From assembly GCF_001305575.3 (NCBI RefSeq), contig NZ_CP012373.2:4168799-4232798 (forward strand): 64,000 nucleotides of DNA, in the 5' to 3' direction. The stretch comes from Beggiatoa leptomitoformis. GTDB lineage: Bacteria; Pseudomonadota; Gammaproteobacteria; Beggiatoales; Beggiatoaceae. Of the stretch, positions 28,101-36,456 are shown piece after piece (position 1 is the first letter of the stretch; every line of letters begins with the position of its first letter). The position numbers were made by a program, and so were the translations under genes. The notes below the pieces were generated by a model. The model did no database searches and was not told the DNA's origin. It worked only from the letters and a program-made list of their open reading frames with translations.

Positions 28101-28623
28101 CTACGAAACCGCCCTGCGCTACTTGCAACAGTCCTTAGCGATTCAACAAGAAATCGGCGATAAAAGTGGCGAAGGCACAACGCTCAACAATATTTCTCAA
28201 ATCTATGATGCCCGAGGCGACAACGAAACCGCCCTGCGCTACTTGCAACAGTCCTTAGCGATTCTACAAGAAATCGGCGATAAACGTGGCGAAGGCTCGA
28301 CGCTCAACAATATGGCAACAACGGCTTATGCCCGAGGCGACTACGAAACCGCCCTGCGCTACTTGCAACAGTCCTTAGCGATAAGACAAGAAATCGGCGA
28401 TGTGGCGGGCTTGTGTGCGACATTGTTTAATATGGGACATATTCATTTACAAAATAAAGAAATGCAGGAAGGAATCGCGAAGTTTGTAGAAGTGTATCGA
28501 ATTGCTCATAAGATTGGTGAAGCACAAGCCTTGCAGGCGTTGGAGGAGTTGGCAAAGGATTTGGGAGAGGATGGCTTAAATTATTGGGCGCGGTTACTAA
28601 GTCAGGAATTATCTAGGTCTTAA
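25180..28623 (+). CDS. CHAT protease - STAND NTPase - TPR protein
   Basis: A 1147-residue predicted effector. N-terminal region (1-130) precedes a CHAT caspase-like protease: catalytic His208 in VVHLTGHASF and Cys254 in FLSGCETAQS. A STAND-type NTPase follows with Walker A LGMGGLGKSSLAL near 414-421 and Walker B ALFVFDDFEQN near 497. A winged-helix and linker region lead to TPRs of exactly 40 residues from about 788 to 1074, nearly identical to each other, then a divergent last TPR. The likely logic: TPRs sense a trigger, the STAND ring assembles, and the protease acts. ATG 25180 follows AGGAA; ATG 25159 overlaps the EACC1 gene. Host-defence or programmed death is the family expectation, not shown. 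Confidence 0.9.
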   Translation: MKNIRLEVFEQTTDNYQLRFFIDNTPTPYQTRAVSAQDLQQFISNAKQHYEDGLQLQNLGKDLFNWLNGQESTLQNFQQETILQIPNTHGLHHLAWELLHTEQYLCMNLHKPFTPLRLIGKEKQNIEPAKRQLRVLFMASSPEDVKPVLAFEKEEGLILKATQKLPLELVVEESGSLAGLQEWLNYDDESMRFDDESMRFDVVHLTGHASFNQGKPVFVLEDDLGKVQLAEADEIAEVFSYKGHFPRLLFLSGCETAQSHDNALPSLCEALVQAGVPAVLGWAKPVYDFIGLFTAQKLYAYLADGLDLARAVAKTRRDLYVYEMEIQQRTPHYKPQWHLLRFYSDYTPLNALVLKGRAQAKREIRQEFLDKNAKTEVCPRELFVGRRRLLQTALRILRSQQGDANYADGLMLLGMGGLGKSSLALRICQRLAVLLPKRFVWMGKIDEIALRGVFSEELPEHASLINEILNQSLALDLRLKQLFNQFPVLHSALFVFDDFEQNFIKNNHQQLEAGASQIITALLKAIRETGSPSRVLITCRYAFSVQKPLQLAELALNSFEGTELQKKLQALRESYLTAQDTPAVSKALEQQAIDLGAGNPRLLEWLYKVLADKNIDKTALFTQLEAKQAEFREKLLLQTLLNYQSAEVRNLLARIALFNLPVPIDIFAQAFSQPELIMVLRPALVLGLVEHYQETLFVSRLLVPFLAQECEHLEQPAIYANVAQGLYAKWWESDYPINFEEHIELARIAQLGAEKTIFSKVGGSLSTKLFDIARYDEAKTLFDELLPIRQEIGDKRGEGTTLNNISQIFRARGDYETALRYLQQSLAIRQEIGDKRGEGTTLNNISQIYDARGDTETALRYLQQSLAIQQEIGDKSGEGTTLNNMATTAYARGDYETALRYLQQSLAIQQEIGDKSGEGTTLNNISQIYDARGDTETALRYLQQSLAIRQEIGDKSGEGTTLNNIGQIFKARGDYETALRYLQQSLAIQQEIGDKSGEGTTLNNISQIYDARGDNETALRYLQQSLAILQEIGDKRGEGSTLNNMATTAYARGDYETALRYLQQSLAIRQEIGDVAGLCATLFNMGHIHLQNKEMQEGIAKFVEVYRIAHKIGEAQALQALEELAKDLGEDGLNYWARLLSQELSRS
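27541..28401. repeat. In-frame 120-bp tandem repeats (TPR)
   Basis: Seven complete 120-bp units plus the first 21 bases of an eighth. Most of each unit is identical at the DNA level (CCCGAGGCGACTACGAAACC and following). Differences cluster in about eight codons that give ISQIF-x-ARGD, ISQIYDARGD, MATTAYARGD or IGQIFKARGD. Confidence 0.96.
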
Positions 28624-28687
28624 TTCATAGCGTTTCCTTAAATTTATTATTTGATTTATAGCTAACGCAACTTAAAAAGCAGCTTAA

Positions 28688-28798
28688 TGTAGGGTGGAAT
28701 AGCGTAGCGTATTCCACCATAAAACGCCAGAACTAGCTGAGTTTATGCAGAAAGTTTGCGCTGTTGTGGAATACGGCTTGCGCCTATTCCACCCTACA
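28688..28798. repeat. TGTAGGGTGGAATA-type inverted-repeat element
   Basis: Ends TGTAGGGTGGAATAG and CTATTCCACCCTACA are perfect inverses. Inside are hairpins such as GGAATAGCGTAGCGTATTCC. Near-copies at 62559-62648 and a fragment at 59128-59152. Confidence 0.88.
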
Positions 28799-28866
28799 AT
28801 AATCATTTTAAAGTGCGTTAGCTATAGCAAATTGCGCACACTCAGTTTTTTTAGTGAAAACATATA

Positions 28867-28904
28867 AAAAAAGCCCCTATCATTAAACTGATAGGGGCTT
28901 TTCT
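28867..28904 (-). terminator. Terminator of aceB-aceA
   Basis: Stem AAGCCCCTATCA/TGATAGGGGCTT with a 6-base loop, flanked by A and T runs, so it works in both directions; the longer T run is on the - strand. Confidence 0.9.
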
Positions 28905-28923
28905 CATTTACCGACTTAAAAAA

Positions 28924-30204
28924 TTAAGCGTGGGTAAATTGCTCTTCTTCCGTAGAGCCTTTTAATGCAGTGATAGAAGACACACCGCCTGTAATCACTT
29001 GAGTCACGTCGTCAAAGAAACCTGCACCAACTTCACGTTGATGTTTGGTCGCTGTGTAACCGCGTGTTTCAGCAGCAAATTCTTTTTCTTGCAATTCGAC
29101 ATAAGCGGTCATGCCAGAATCACGGTACTTGTCAGCTAAATCAAACATTGCGAAGTTCAATGTATGGAAACCTGCCAAGGTAATGAATTGGAATTTGTAA
29201 CCCATTGCACCGAGTTCTTTTTGGAACTTAGCAATGGTTGCGTCGTCGAGGTGACGTTTCCAGTTAAATGAAGGAGAGCAGTTGTAAGCCAACATTTTGT
29301 TGGGGAACTCTTTCTTGATGGCTTCAGCAAATACACGTGCTTCATTTAAATCAGGTTTACCTGTTTCTAACCAAATGAGGTCAGAATAAGGTGCGTAGGC
29401 TAAGCCACGAGAAATCCCTTGTGCCATCCCTTGACGGGTTTGGTAGAAGCCTTCAACGGTACGATTGCCTGTGACAAACTCTTGGTCACGTGGGTCGATG
29501 TCGCTGGTGAGTAATGCCGCACCTAATGCGTCGGTACGGGCAATAATCACACTAGGCACGCCAGAAACGTCGGCAGCTAAACGTGCAGCAATTAATTTTT
29601 GCACGGCTTCTTGGGTGGGAACTAATACTTTACCGCCCATGTGACCGCATTTTTTAGCAGAGGCTAATTGGTCTTCCCAATGCACACCAGCCGCACCCGC
29701 TTCAATCATGCCTTTCATTAATTCGAATGCGTTTAATACGCCACCGAAACCAGCTTCGGCATCAGCAACGATAGGCACGTACCAGTCGATGGAGTCGTTG
29801 CCTTCGGCGTGGTGTAATTGGTCAGCACGTTGGAAAGCGTTATTGATACGGCGAACAACGGTAGGCACGCTGTCAACAGGGTATAAACTTTGGTCGGGAT
29901 ACATTTGTCCCGCACTGTTGGCATCACCCGCAACTTGCCAGCCACTTAAATAAATGGCCTTTAAGCCTGCTTTGGCTTGTTGCATGGCTTGGTTGCCTGT
30001 TAACGCACCCAACGCATTGACATAGGCTTCTGTGTTTAAGTATTTCCACAGTTTCTCAGCACCAACTTTAGCCAAGGTATGCTCGATTGGCATAGTACCG
30101 CGTAAACGAACTACTTCAGCAGCGGAATAACCACGGGTCACGCCTTTCCAACGGGGATTCTCAGCCCATTCTTTTTCAAGTGCTTTTGCATCTAAAAATG
30201 TCAT
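28924..30204 (-). CDS. aceA: Isocitrate lyase
   Basis: Splits isocitrate into succinate and glyoxylate, the entry to the glyoxylate shunt. The 426-residue protein carries the catalytic loop [16 protein letters not shown] near residue 184 and the N-terminal [21 protein letters not shown]. Further matches are GYFDDVTQ-like [13 protein letters not shown] near the end. Length and loop are those of bacterial AceA, not methylisocitrate lyase. It follows aceB by 16 bases, so the two are one operon, and a strong terminator follows. The shunt together with acnD-prpF suggests growth on acetate and propionate. Confidence 0.97.
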   Translation of the reverse strand: MTFLDAKALEKEWAENPRWKGVTRGYSAAEVVRLRGTMPIEHTLAKVGAEKLWKYLNTEAYVNALGALTGNQAMQQAKAGLKAIYLSGWQVAGDANSAGQMYPDQSLYPVDSVPTVVRRINNAFQRADQLHHAEGNDSIDWYVPIVADAEAGFGGVLNAFELMKGMIEAGAAGVHWEDQLASAKKCGHMGGKVLVPTQEAVQKLIAARLAADVSGVPSVIIARTDALGAALLTSDIDPRDQEFVTGNRTVEGFYQTRQGMAQGISRGLAYAPYSDLIWLETGKPDLNEARVFAEAIKKEFPNKMLAYNCSPSFNWKRHLDDATIAKFQKELGAMGYKFQFITLAGFHTLNFAMFDLADKYRDSGMTAYVELQEKEFAAETRGYTATKHQREVGAGFFDDVTQVITGGVSSITALKGSTEEEQFTHA

Positions 30205-30220
30205 ATTATCCAGTCTCGAT

Positions 30221-31828
30221 TTAAGGTAAATATTCGTAAGCGACCAAAGTCAAAAATTCTGCAAACGTCTCTTCTGTCACAATTTTCGCGAGTAATTCCG
30301 CAGCTAGCGCGTAATGACCAGCCTTTTGGCGCTGTTCACCCACTTGAGCACGGATAATATCGAGTTCCTCCTGTATCACTTGTTTCATCAACTCGGCGGT
30401 CACTTTGCGACCGTCATTTAAAATACCTTTCGGATAACGTACCCACTGCCACAACTGGGCGCGGGCGATTTCAGCGGTTGCTGCATCTTCCATTAAATTG
30501 TTGATAGGCACACAACCATTACCGCCTAACCATGCTTCCATGTATTGAAGTGCTGCGCTGACGTTGTTACGTAAGCCTTTTTCAGTGATATTCCCTGTCG
30601 GAACTTGGAGTAAATCTTGTGCAGTAACGTTGACTTCTTCACGCAGTTTATTCTTTTGATTGGCGTTAGGCATGTATTTGTTAAATACATCCATTGCAAT
30701 CGGAACCAGTGCAGGATGTGCAACCCATGTGCCATCATGTCCATCACTTGCTTCCCGTTCTTTATCGGCTAACACTTTTGCAATGGCTGCATCATTAGCA
30801 GCGGGGTCATTCTTAATGGGAATTTGTGCCGCCATCCCGCCCATCGCATGTGCACCGCGACGGTGACAGGTTTTAATCAACAGTTGTGAGTAAGAACGTA
30901 AGAAGTGACTGGTCATGGTGACTTCGCTTCTATCAGGTAAGACAAATTCTGGATTTTTGCAGAATTTTTTGATGAAGCTGAATATATAGTCCCAACGACC
31001 ACAATTTAACCCAACGCAATGATTACGCAATTCATACAGAATTTCGTCCATTTCGAAGGATGCTAAAATGGTTTCAATCAAAACAGTGGCTTTGATAGTG
31101 CCACGAGGTAAGCCGAGTTTATCTTGAGCGTAATCAAATACGTCATTCCATAAACGGGCTTCTAAATGACTTTCTAATTTAGGTAAATAGAAATAAGGTC
31201 CTGTACCTTTGCTTAAGGCACGTTTCGCATTGTGGAAGAAATACAACCCGAAATCAAAAAGTGAACCAGAAATAGGTTTACCTTCAAATAACACGTGTTT
31301 TTCTTCTAAATGCCAACCACGAGGACGCACTAATAGGGTCGCTATAGTGTCGTTTAATTGATACTGTTTGCCTTCTGGGCTGGTGTAGGAAATGGTCTTG
31401 TCTAAGGCATCACGTAGGTTAATGTGCCCTTCCAATAATCCTTCCCAAGTAGGGCTTTGTGCATCTTCAAAATCTGCCATGAACACTTTCGCGCCTGAGT
31501 TCAGTGCATTGATGACCATTTTGCGGTCAACAGGTCCTGTAATCTCGACGCGGCGGTCTTGTAAATCGGCGGGGGTTGCGCCAACTTGCCAATTACCATC
31601 GCGAATATGCTTAGTTTCAGGCAGGAAATCAGGCATAATGCCTGCTTCTAATTGTTTTTGCCGCTCAACCCGTTTTGCTAAAAGTGCTTCACGTCGTGCA
31701 CCAAAGTGTTTTACTAAGTCTGCTACAAACGCGACTGCTTCTGCTGTTAATACAGAGGCAAACTCTGCTTTAATGGGAGCAGTGATTGTTAAATCAGGCG
31801 TATGCAGTGACACAGGTTGTGTTGACAT
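30221..31828 (-). CDS. aceB: Malate synthase A
   Basis: Condenses glyoxylate with acetyl-CoA to malate. The 535-residue protein has the length of the A isoform, with the malate synthase signature [17 protein letters not shown] near residue 103, [14 protein letters not shown] near 165, [15 protein letters not shown] near 273 and [14 protein letters not shown] near 372. It is the first gene of aceB-aceA. The 200-base upstream spacer is AT-rich and divergent with the DUF3782-like gene. No aceK is present. Confidence 0.97.
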   Translation of the reverse strand: MSTQPVSLHTPDLTITAPIKAEFASVLTAEAVAFVADLVKHFGARREALLAKRVERQKQLEAGIMPDFLPETKHIRDGNWQVGATPADLQDRRVEITGPVDRKMVINALNSGAKVFMADFEDAQSPTWEGLLEGHINLRDALDKTISYTSPEGKQYQLNDTIATLLVRPRGWHLEEKHVLFEGKPISGSLFDFGLYFFHNAKRALSKGTGPYFYLPKLESHLEARLWNDVFDYAQDKLGLPRGTIKATVLIETILASFEMDEILYELRNHCVGLNCGRWDYIFSFIKKFCKNPEFVLPDRSEVTMTSHFLRSYSQLLIKTCHRRGAHAMGGMAAQIPIKNDPAANDAAIAKVLADKEREASDGHDGTWVAHPALVPIAMDVFNKYMPNANQKNKLREEVNVTAQDLLQVPTGNITEKGLRNNVSAALQYMEAWLGGNGCVPINNLMEDAATAEIARAQLWQWVRYPKGILNDGRKVTAELMKQVIQEELDIIRAQVGEQRQKAGHYALAAELLAKIVTEETFAEFLTLVAYEYLP

Positions 31829-32028
31829 CGTAATTTATCCCTCTGGACGTGTTTAGCTACGTTTGAGTAATGGGTCTATAATTAGAACTGATTTTTACGT
31901 TGCATTGCAACAATTGGTAAGCCAAATATTTTAATATATACTATTGTCTATGTTAATAGTAAATCGCTAAAAAATTATATCTATTTGACATAAAGTATAG
32001 CGACCAAGTATTTACAAGGAATTTTTCA

Positions 32029-32772
32029 ATGTCTGATGCACAAGAAATCTGGGAATTATTTCGGGAAACCAGTCGACAGCTTCAAGAACTCCGTTATCAA
32101 ACGCAAGAAACCGACCGTAAGTTTCAAGAAACTGACCGCAAATTTCTTGAAACCGACCGCAAATTTCTTGAAACAGCTCGTCGTTTTCAAGAAACAGACC
32201 GTAAGTTTCTTGAGACTGACCTTAAATTTCAAGAAACGGATCGTAAATTTCAAGAAACAGCGCATCGTTTTCAAGAAACAGAAAAGTTATTAAACACCTA
32301 CGCACAAGCAGCAGAAAAACGTTCCCGTGAGTTAGATAAAAAAATCGGCTCATTAAGCAATCGGTTAGGAGAGTTTGTTGAAGGGTTAATTAAGCCTAAT
32401 GTCGTTCCCTTGCTTCAAGCACGCGGTATTGATGTGCATGTCGTCAGTCGAGATGTAGAAGCAGATAATCCGCAATTAGGTCTTGCGATGCAAATTGATT
32501 TATTAGCTACCAATGGTGATTGTTGTGTATTAGTTGAAGTTAAAAGTCATTTAAGTCAGGATGATATTGATGAACATATAGCACGATTGGAAAAATTTAA
32601 ACCGTTATTTCCCAAATACCAAGATAGCAAAGTTTTTGGCGCAGTTGCTGGCATGGTCATTCCTGATAATGTGGCAAAATATGCGTACCGCAAAGGTTTT
32701 TTTGTTATTACTCAAAAACATGATACAGCCGTAATGCTTAATGATACCCAATTCCAACCCAAAGCATGGTAG
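32029..32772 (+). CDS. Coiled-coil PD-(D/E)XK nuclease-like protein (DUF3782 type)
   Basis: Residues 20-85 are a heptad repeat with the unit FQETDRK or FLETDRK (about nine copies), a long parallel coiled coil. After a charged helical neck (about 95-125) comes an alpha/beta domain with QIDLLATNGDCCVLVEVKS: the D-x(n)-E-x-K pattern of the PD-(D/E)XK nuclease fold. The closing helices are FFVITQKHDTAVML. Many cyanobacteria and Beggiatoa carry families of these with variable coils. Whether it cuts DNA is unknown. ATG with CAAGGA eight bases before. It ends 66 bases before a LysR gene on the same strand. Confidence 0.82.
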   Translation: MSDAQEIWELFRETSRQLQELRYQTQETDRKFQETDRKFLETDRKFLETARRFQETDRKFLETDLKFQETDRKFQETAHRFQETEKLLNTYAQAAEKRSRELDKKIGSLSNRLGEFVEGLIKPNVVPLLQARGIDVHVVSRDVEADNPQLGLAMQIDLLATNGDCCVLVEVKSHLSQDDIDEHIARLEKFKPLFPKYQDSKVFGAVAGMVIPDNVAKYAYRKGFFVITQKHDTAVMLNDTQFQPKAW

Positions 32773-32838
32773 AAGGCTTGTTGATAAGCAATCTGTTATT
32801 TAATAACGCGCGATAATTTCAATAAAATAAGGTGTGTT

Positions 32839-33759
32839 ATGTCAAACGAGCGTTTTTACTATAAACAAAATCGATTAAAACAATTGCGTGCTTTCTGTCA
32901 TGCAGCTCAAACGGGCAGTATTTCTAAAGCCGCTGACCGTTTATTCTTAAGTCAACCCTCTGTTTCTTTACAAATAAAAGCCTTAGAGCGTGAGTTAGAT
33001 ATTTCACTATTTGAACGGCGTGGACCTTCTATTGAATTAACACCCGAAGGTAAAATTTTATATGAGTTGGCAACGCCTTTAGTTGAAGGTATTGATTCTT
33101 TAACAGAATCTTTTGCTGTCAGACGCGGAAATTTAGAGTCGGGTGAGCTGAATATTACAGCGGGTGAATCGACTATTTTATACATTTTGCCTGATGTAAT
33201 GAAACGCTTTGCAAGTGCCTATCCCGGCATTCGTTTACGCTTGCATAATGTCACAGGGCGCGATGGTATGGCGTTGTTGCGGGCAAATGAGGTTGATTTC
33301 GCGGTTGGCTCGTTTTTAGATATACCCGATGATATTATGTATTTCCCGATTTATTACTATGATACTGTTTTAATTACACCAAAAAATCACCCACTTGCGC
33401 AAAAGCCTGATTTTCGGTTAGAAGACATCAGCCAATACGGTTTAATTTTACCCCCACGACATTTAAGCACATGGCGTATGGTAAAAATGGTTTTTCAACA
33501 ACATAATTTGGATTACAAAGTAACCCTAGAAGCGGGTGGCTGGGAAGTCATTAAAAAATACGTGGCGTTGGGGTTAGGAATTTCGATTGTTACCAGCATT
33601 TGTTTAATGCCAGATGACCCTGTAGAAGTCTTATCATTAGAACAATATTTTCCTAAACGCAGTTATGGTGTAATTTTACGACGCGGTAAATTTTTATCCC
33701 CCGGTGCAAAACGCTTTATTGAAATGATGGATGCCGATTTCTTCAAGCGGGATTTATAA
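32839..33759 (+). CDS. LysR-family transcription regulator
   Basis: A 306-residue LysR protein: helix-turn-helix RAFCHAAQTGSISKAADRLFLSQPSVSLQIKALE at about 18-50, then a substrate domain beginning near ITAGESTILYILPDV. The DNA-binding helix and spacing resemble CysB/CbbR-like regulators of sulfur or carbon genes, but the effector pocket is not recognisable. The nearest divergent gene is not a typical LysR partner, so its target cannot be inferred from position. The weak AGGT-type ribosome site precedes the ATG. Confidence 0.88.
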   Translation: MSNERFYYKQNRLKQLRAFCHAAQTGSISKAADRLFLSQPSVSLQIKALERELDISLFERRGPSIELTPEGKILYELATPLVEGIDSLTESFAVRRGNLESGELNITAGESTILYILPDVMKRFASAYPGIRLRLHNVTGRDGMALLRANEVDFAVGSFLDIPDDIMYFPIYYYDTVLITPKNHPLAQKPDFRLEDISQYGLILPPRHLSTWRMVKMVFQQHNLDYKVTLEAGGWEVIKKYVALGLGISIVTSICLMPDDPVEVLSLEQYFPKRSYGVILRRGKFLSPGAKRFIEMMDADFFKRDL

Positions 33760-33835
33760 AAATAAACCAACATTTGTTCTAAACACGAATATTCTGGGAA
33801 AAATAGGTAGGTTTTTAAAAAGAGGGAATAAAAAC

Positions 33836-33910
<75 letters not shown>

Positions 33911-34031
33911 AATTTGACGACGTTTTGAAGTTGCGCAGTATATCAATCTTTTTTTTCGTTGTGAAGAGGAATTTATCTTATTCCAAATAAATTATATATT
34001 GTTTTTAAGTAAATTTTTATATCTCAATATA

Positions 34032-35084
34032 TTACATAACATGGCGTGTAAACTCGGTCGTTTTCACCAACTCGCGTAAAACAGTGGTTGCATACGCACC
34101 TGCGGGCAGATGAAACGCCAATTGCAGTGAGGTTTCACTTAACCATGTCCATTGTAAATTTTCCACTATCAAGCGCAAGCTACGCCATTCAAGTTCTAAA
34201 CCCTCACGAATTAAACCCTCACACCAGCCTTGATGAGCAGATAAAATTGTTTGCATCAACGCCAGTGCGTCTAAAGAGGCTAAATTTTCCCCTTTTCCCC
34301 ATAATGGCGCGGCGGGGTGAATGTCAAAACAAGTAAGACGACGTTGAATTTCATCATCAATATTCGTAATTGGAAAAACTGAATGCGAGCCTGCTAACTG
34401 CATTACATCACCATTAATAGCCTGATTCCATGAGCCTTGTGTTACTCTTTCTGACAAAATACGATTGAATAAGAAAGACCGTGCCGCTGATAAATATAAA
34501 CTTCGTTGATGACGGTCTTTTATAATGGCTTGTGCAACGAGAATCTGCTCGGCCGCTTGCAAATTATTATGATTGTGTCCAAAACGTTGTTCACCAAAAT
34601 AATTGGGAACACCGTGTTGTGCAAGGTATGTCAAGCGTTGTTCTAAGGTAGCATGATTACCTGTAACATTTCGTAAACAAAGAATAAATTGATTATCACG
34701 CAACGCACCACGCCGTAGTTTACGGCTATGACGTGTTTGCTGTACAACTTGAATCGTATCACTATTTAATGTTTGCCAATCGGGAGCTATTTTACCCGCC
34801 AGTTGTATGCTAAACCATTGCGTTGTTACTGCATGACGGTCTTTTAAACCCGCATAACTAACTTCATGTGGTTTAACATTCGCAAACTGTGCTAGCTGTC
34901 GTGCTAACCAATCCGTATTGGTATCGCGCTTGCGAATTTGTAAAAAAACATGTTCCCCTGTTCCAGTTGGCTCAAAACTTAAGGTTTCTACTACCTGAAA
35001 ATCTTCGGGATAAGTCCGTACATCAGCCGTTATGGTGGGCGCGCCTAAAATGTAGGCAAAATCTGGGAGTGTTATTGGTATCAT
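34032..35084 (-). CDS. truD: tRNA pseudouridine(13) synthase
   Basis: Converts U13 of tRNA-Glu to pseudouridine. The 350-residue protein has the TruD motif SYAGLKDRHAVTTQWFS near residue 77, which includes the catalytic Asp, and the motif NYFGEQRFGHNHNN near 157 and SAARSFLFNRILSERV near 200. The insertion domain of about 150 residues is present and the length is usual. It is divergent from the AI-2E transporter with a 24-base gap. No ispF or surE neighbours, unlike enterics. Confidence 0.95.
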   Translation of the reverse strand: MIPITLPDFAYILGAPTITADVRTYPEDFQVVETLSFEPTGTGEHVFLQIRKRDTNTDWLARQLAQFANVKPHEVSYAGLKDRHAVTTQWFSIQLAGKIAPDWQTLNSDTIQVVQQTRHSRKLRRGALRDNQFILCLRNVTGNHATLEQRLTYLAQHGVPNYFGEQRFGHNHNNLQAAEQILVAQAIIKDRHQRSLYLSAARSFLFNRILSERVTQGSWNQAINGDVMQLAGSHSVFPITNIDDEIQRRLTCFDIHPAAPLWGKGENLASLDALALMQTILSAHQGWCEGLIREGLELEWRSLRLIVENLQWTWLSETSLQLAFHLPAGAYATTVLRELVKTTEFTRHVM

Positions 35085-35108
35085 TGTGTCGTTAAAAAAG
35101 GAAAAGTT

Positions 35109-36179
35109 ATGCGTTTACAACCGATTGCTTTATGGTTATTTTTACTGGTGCTGTTTTTTTATTTGATTAAAGTTGGCGAATCAATTTTGATGCCTTTATT
35201 GATTGCAATCGCTATTTGGTATCTTATTGATGCTTTAGCGGATGGTTATCATTTATTACAATTTAGACAGTGGCAACTCCCTTTAACAGTATGCTTTTTT
35301 CTGTCTATTTTGACTTTTTTAGTATTTTTTTGGATATTTGTGCAATTAATTAGTAGTAATATTGATAAAGTTATTACAGTTTCACCTATTTACCAAGCAA
35401 ATTTTGAAAAATTATTACTTCGTTTATTCGCCCTAGTGGGTGTGGAACAATTACCTAATCTTGCTAACTTTAAAGATAGTATCAATATTCCACAGCTTAT
35501 TTCTACCTTGGCTATTTCGCTAACCAATTTAGCGGGTAATACGGGAATTATCTTATTATACGTTATTTTTCTTTTTTTAGAGGAAAAAACCTTCTACCAA
35601 AAGTTAAAAGTATTATTGTCCGCTGAGCCAGAACAGGAAAGTACCGTAGAACGGATTTTATGCCAAATAGATGAAGACATTAAAACTTATATTGGTGTAA
35701 AAACCTTGATGAGTATTCTGACAGCGGTCATCAGTTTTTTTATTATGTGGGGGGTTGGTGTTGATTTTGCCGCTTTCTGGGCTATTTTGATTTTTTTCCT
35801 GAATTTTATCCCTAATGTTGGCTCTATCATTGCGACCATATTTCCTTCTTTACTCGCCTTGGTACAGTTTGATACGTTTTATCCTTTTATCATTATTATT
35901 AGTTCATTAGGAACAACTCAGTTTCTAATTGGTAATTTTCTTGAGCCGAAAATGATGGGCAGTTCATTAAATTTAAGTCCGTTGGTTATTTTATTTTCCC
36001 TTGCTATTTGGGGGAGTTTATGGGGGGTGGTTGGAATGTTTTTATGCGTGCCTATTATGGTAATTGTAATGATTGTATTTACTTATTTTCCAAAAACCAG
36101 ACCATTGGCTATTTTATTATCCGAAAATGGCTATATACGCATACGGCACAAAGAAAAAATTGCGGTAATGCCGAAGTAA
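35109..36179 (+). CDS. AI-2E family transporter
   Basis: An inner-membrane protein of 356 residues with seven to eight membrane helices in the arrangement of the AI-2E/PerM family, including FLNFIPNVGSIIATIFPSLLAL near 230 (the signature loop) and GNFLEPKMMGSSLNLSPLVILF near 275. PerM-type proteins export varied substrates, including signalling molecules or Na+/H+ exchange; the substrate here is unknown. It starts at ATG 35109 beside truD and has a weak ribosome site (AAAAAGGAAAAG). Confidence 0.88.
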   Translation: MRLQPIALWLFLLVLFFYLIKVGESILMPLLIAIAIWYLIDALADGYHLLQFRQWQLPLTVCFFLSILTFLVFFWIFVQLISSNIDKVITVSPIYQANFEKLLLRLFALVGVEQLPNLANFKDSINIPQLISTLAISLTNLAGNTGIILLYVIFLFLEEKTFYQKLKVLLSAEPEQESTVERILCQIDEDIKTYIGVKTLMSILTAVISFFIMWGVGVDFAAFWAILIFFLNFIPNVGSIIATIFPSLLALVQFDTFYPFIIIISSLGTTQFLIGNFLEPKMMGSSLNLSPLVILFSLAIWGSLWGVVGMFLCVPIMVIVMIVFTYFPKTRPLAILLSENGYIRIRHKEKIAVMPK

Positions 36180-36456
36180 GGATAAGTTATTTTCTTGAAT
36201 AAAAGACGGTTTGAATCAAGATTCTCAAAACTAATAGCGTTATCAAAGAATTTTTACCCATTGATGTGAAGAATCCTGATTTAGACAATCATTAGTCTTT
36301 GTCCTTTTCTGTTTGGCACTATTTTTTTTAGATGGGAATCTTTTTCATCTTAACATCACCCATTACCAAAACCTGTTACCATTTTTGGAATCGAGACTGA
36401 TACAATTCTAAGCGTGAAAATGATGTAAGGTTTGATAGATTCAATAAATAAGGCAC
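36180..36456. other. Spacer with imperfect inverted repeat
   Basis: No gene. Arms at 36208-36225 (TTTGAATCAAGATTCT) and 36270-36286 (AGAATCCTGATTTAGAC) form an imperfect inverted repeat related to the one at 51006-51048. Confidence 0.5.

Larger units (their letters stand above)
28624..28923. other. Spacer with inverted-repeat element and terminator
   Basis: No gene. Holds a 111-bp inverted-repeat element and the terminator of the aceB-aceA operon, both listed separately. Confidence 0.7.

Noticed and set aside
27541-28401. Possible CRISPR array or minisatellite outside a gene
   Set aside because: The 120-bp period is exactly 40 codons and codes for TPRs; there are no spacers.
31392-31856. 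154-codon frame antisense to aceB
   Set aside because: Shadow of a real gene; Ser/Arg-rich product without recognisable pattern.
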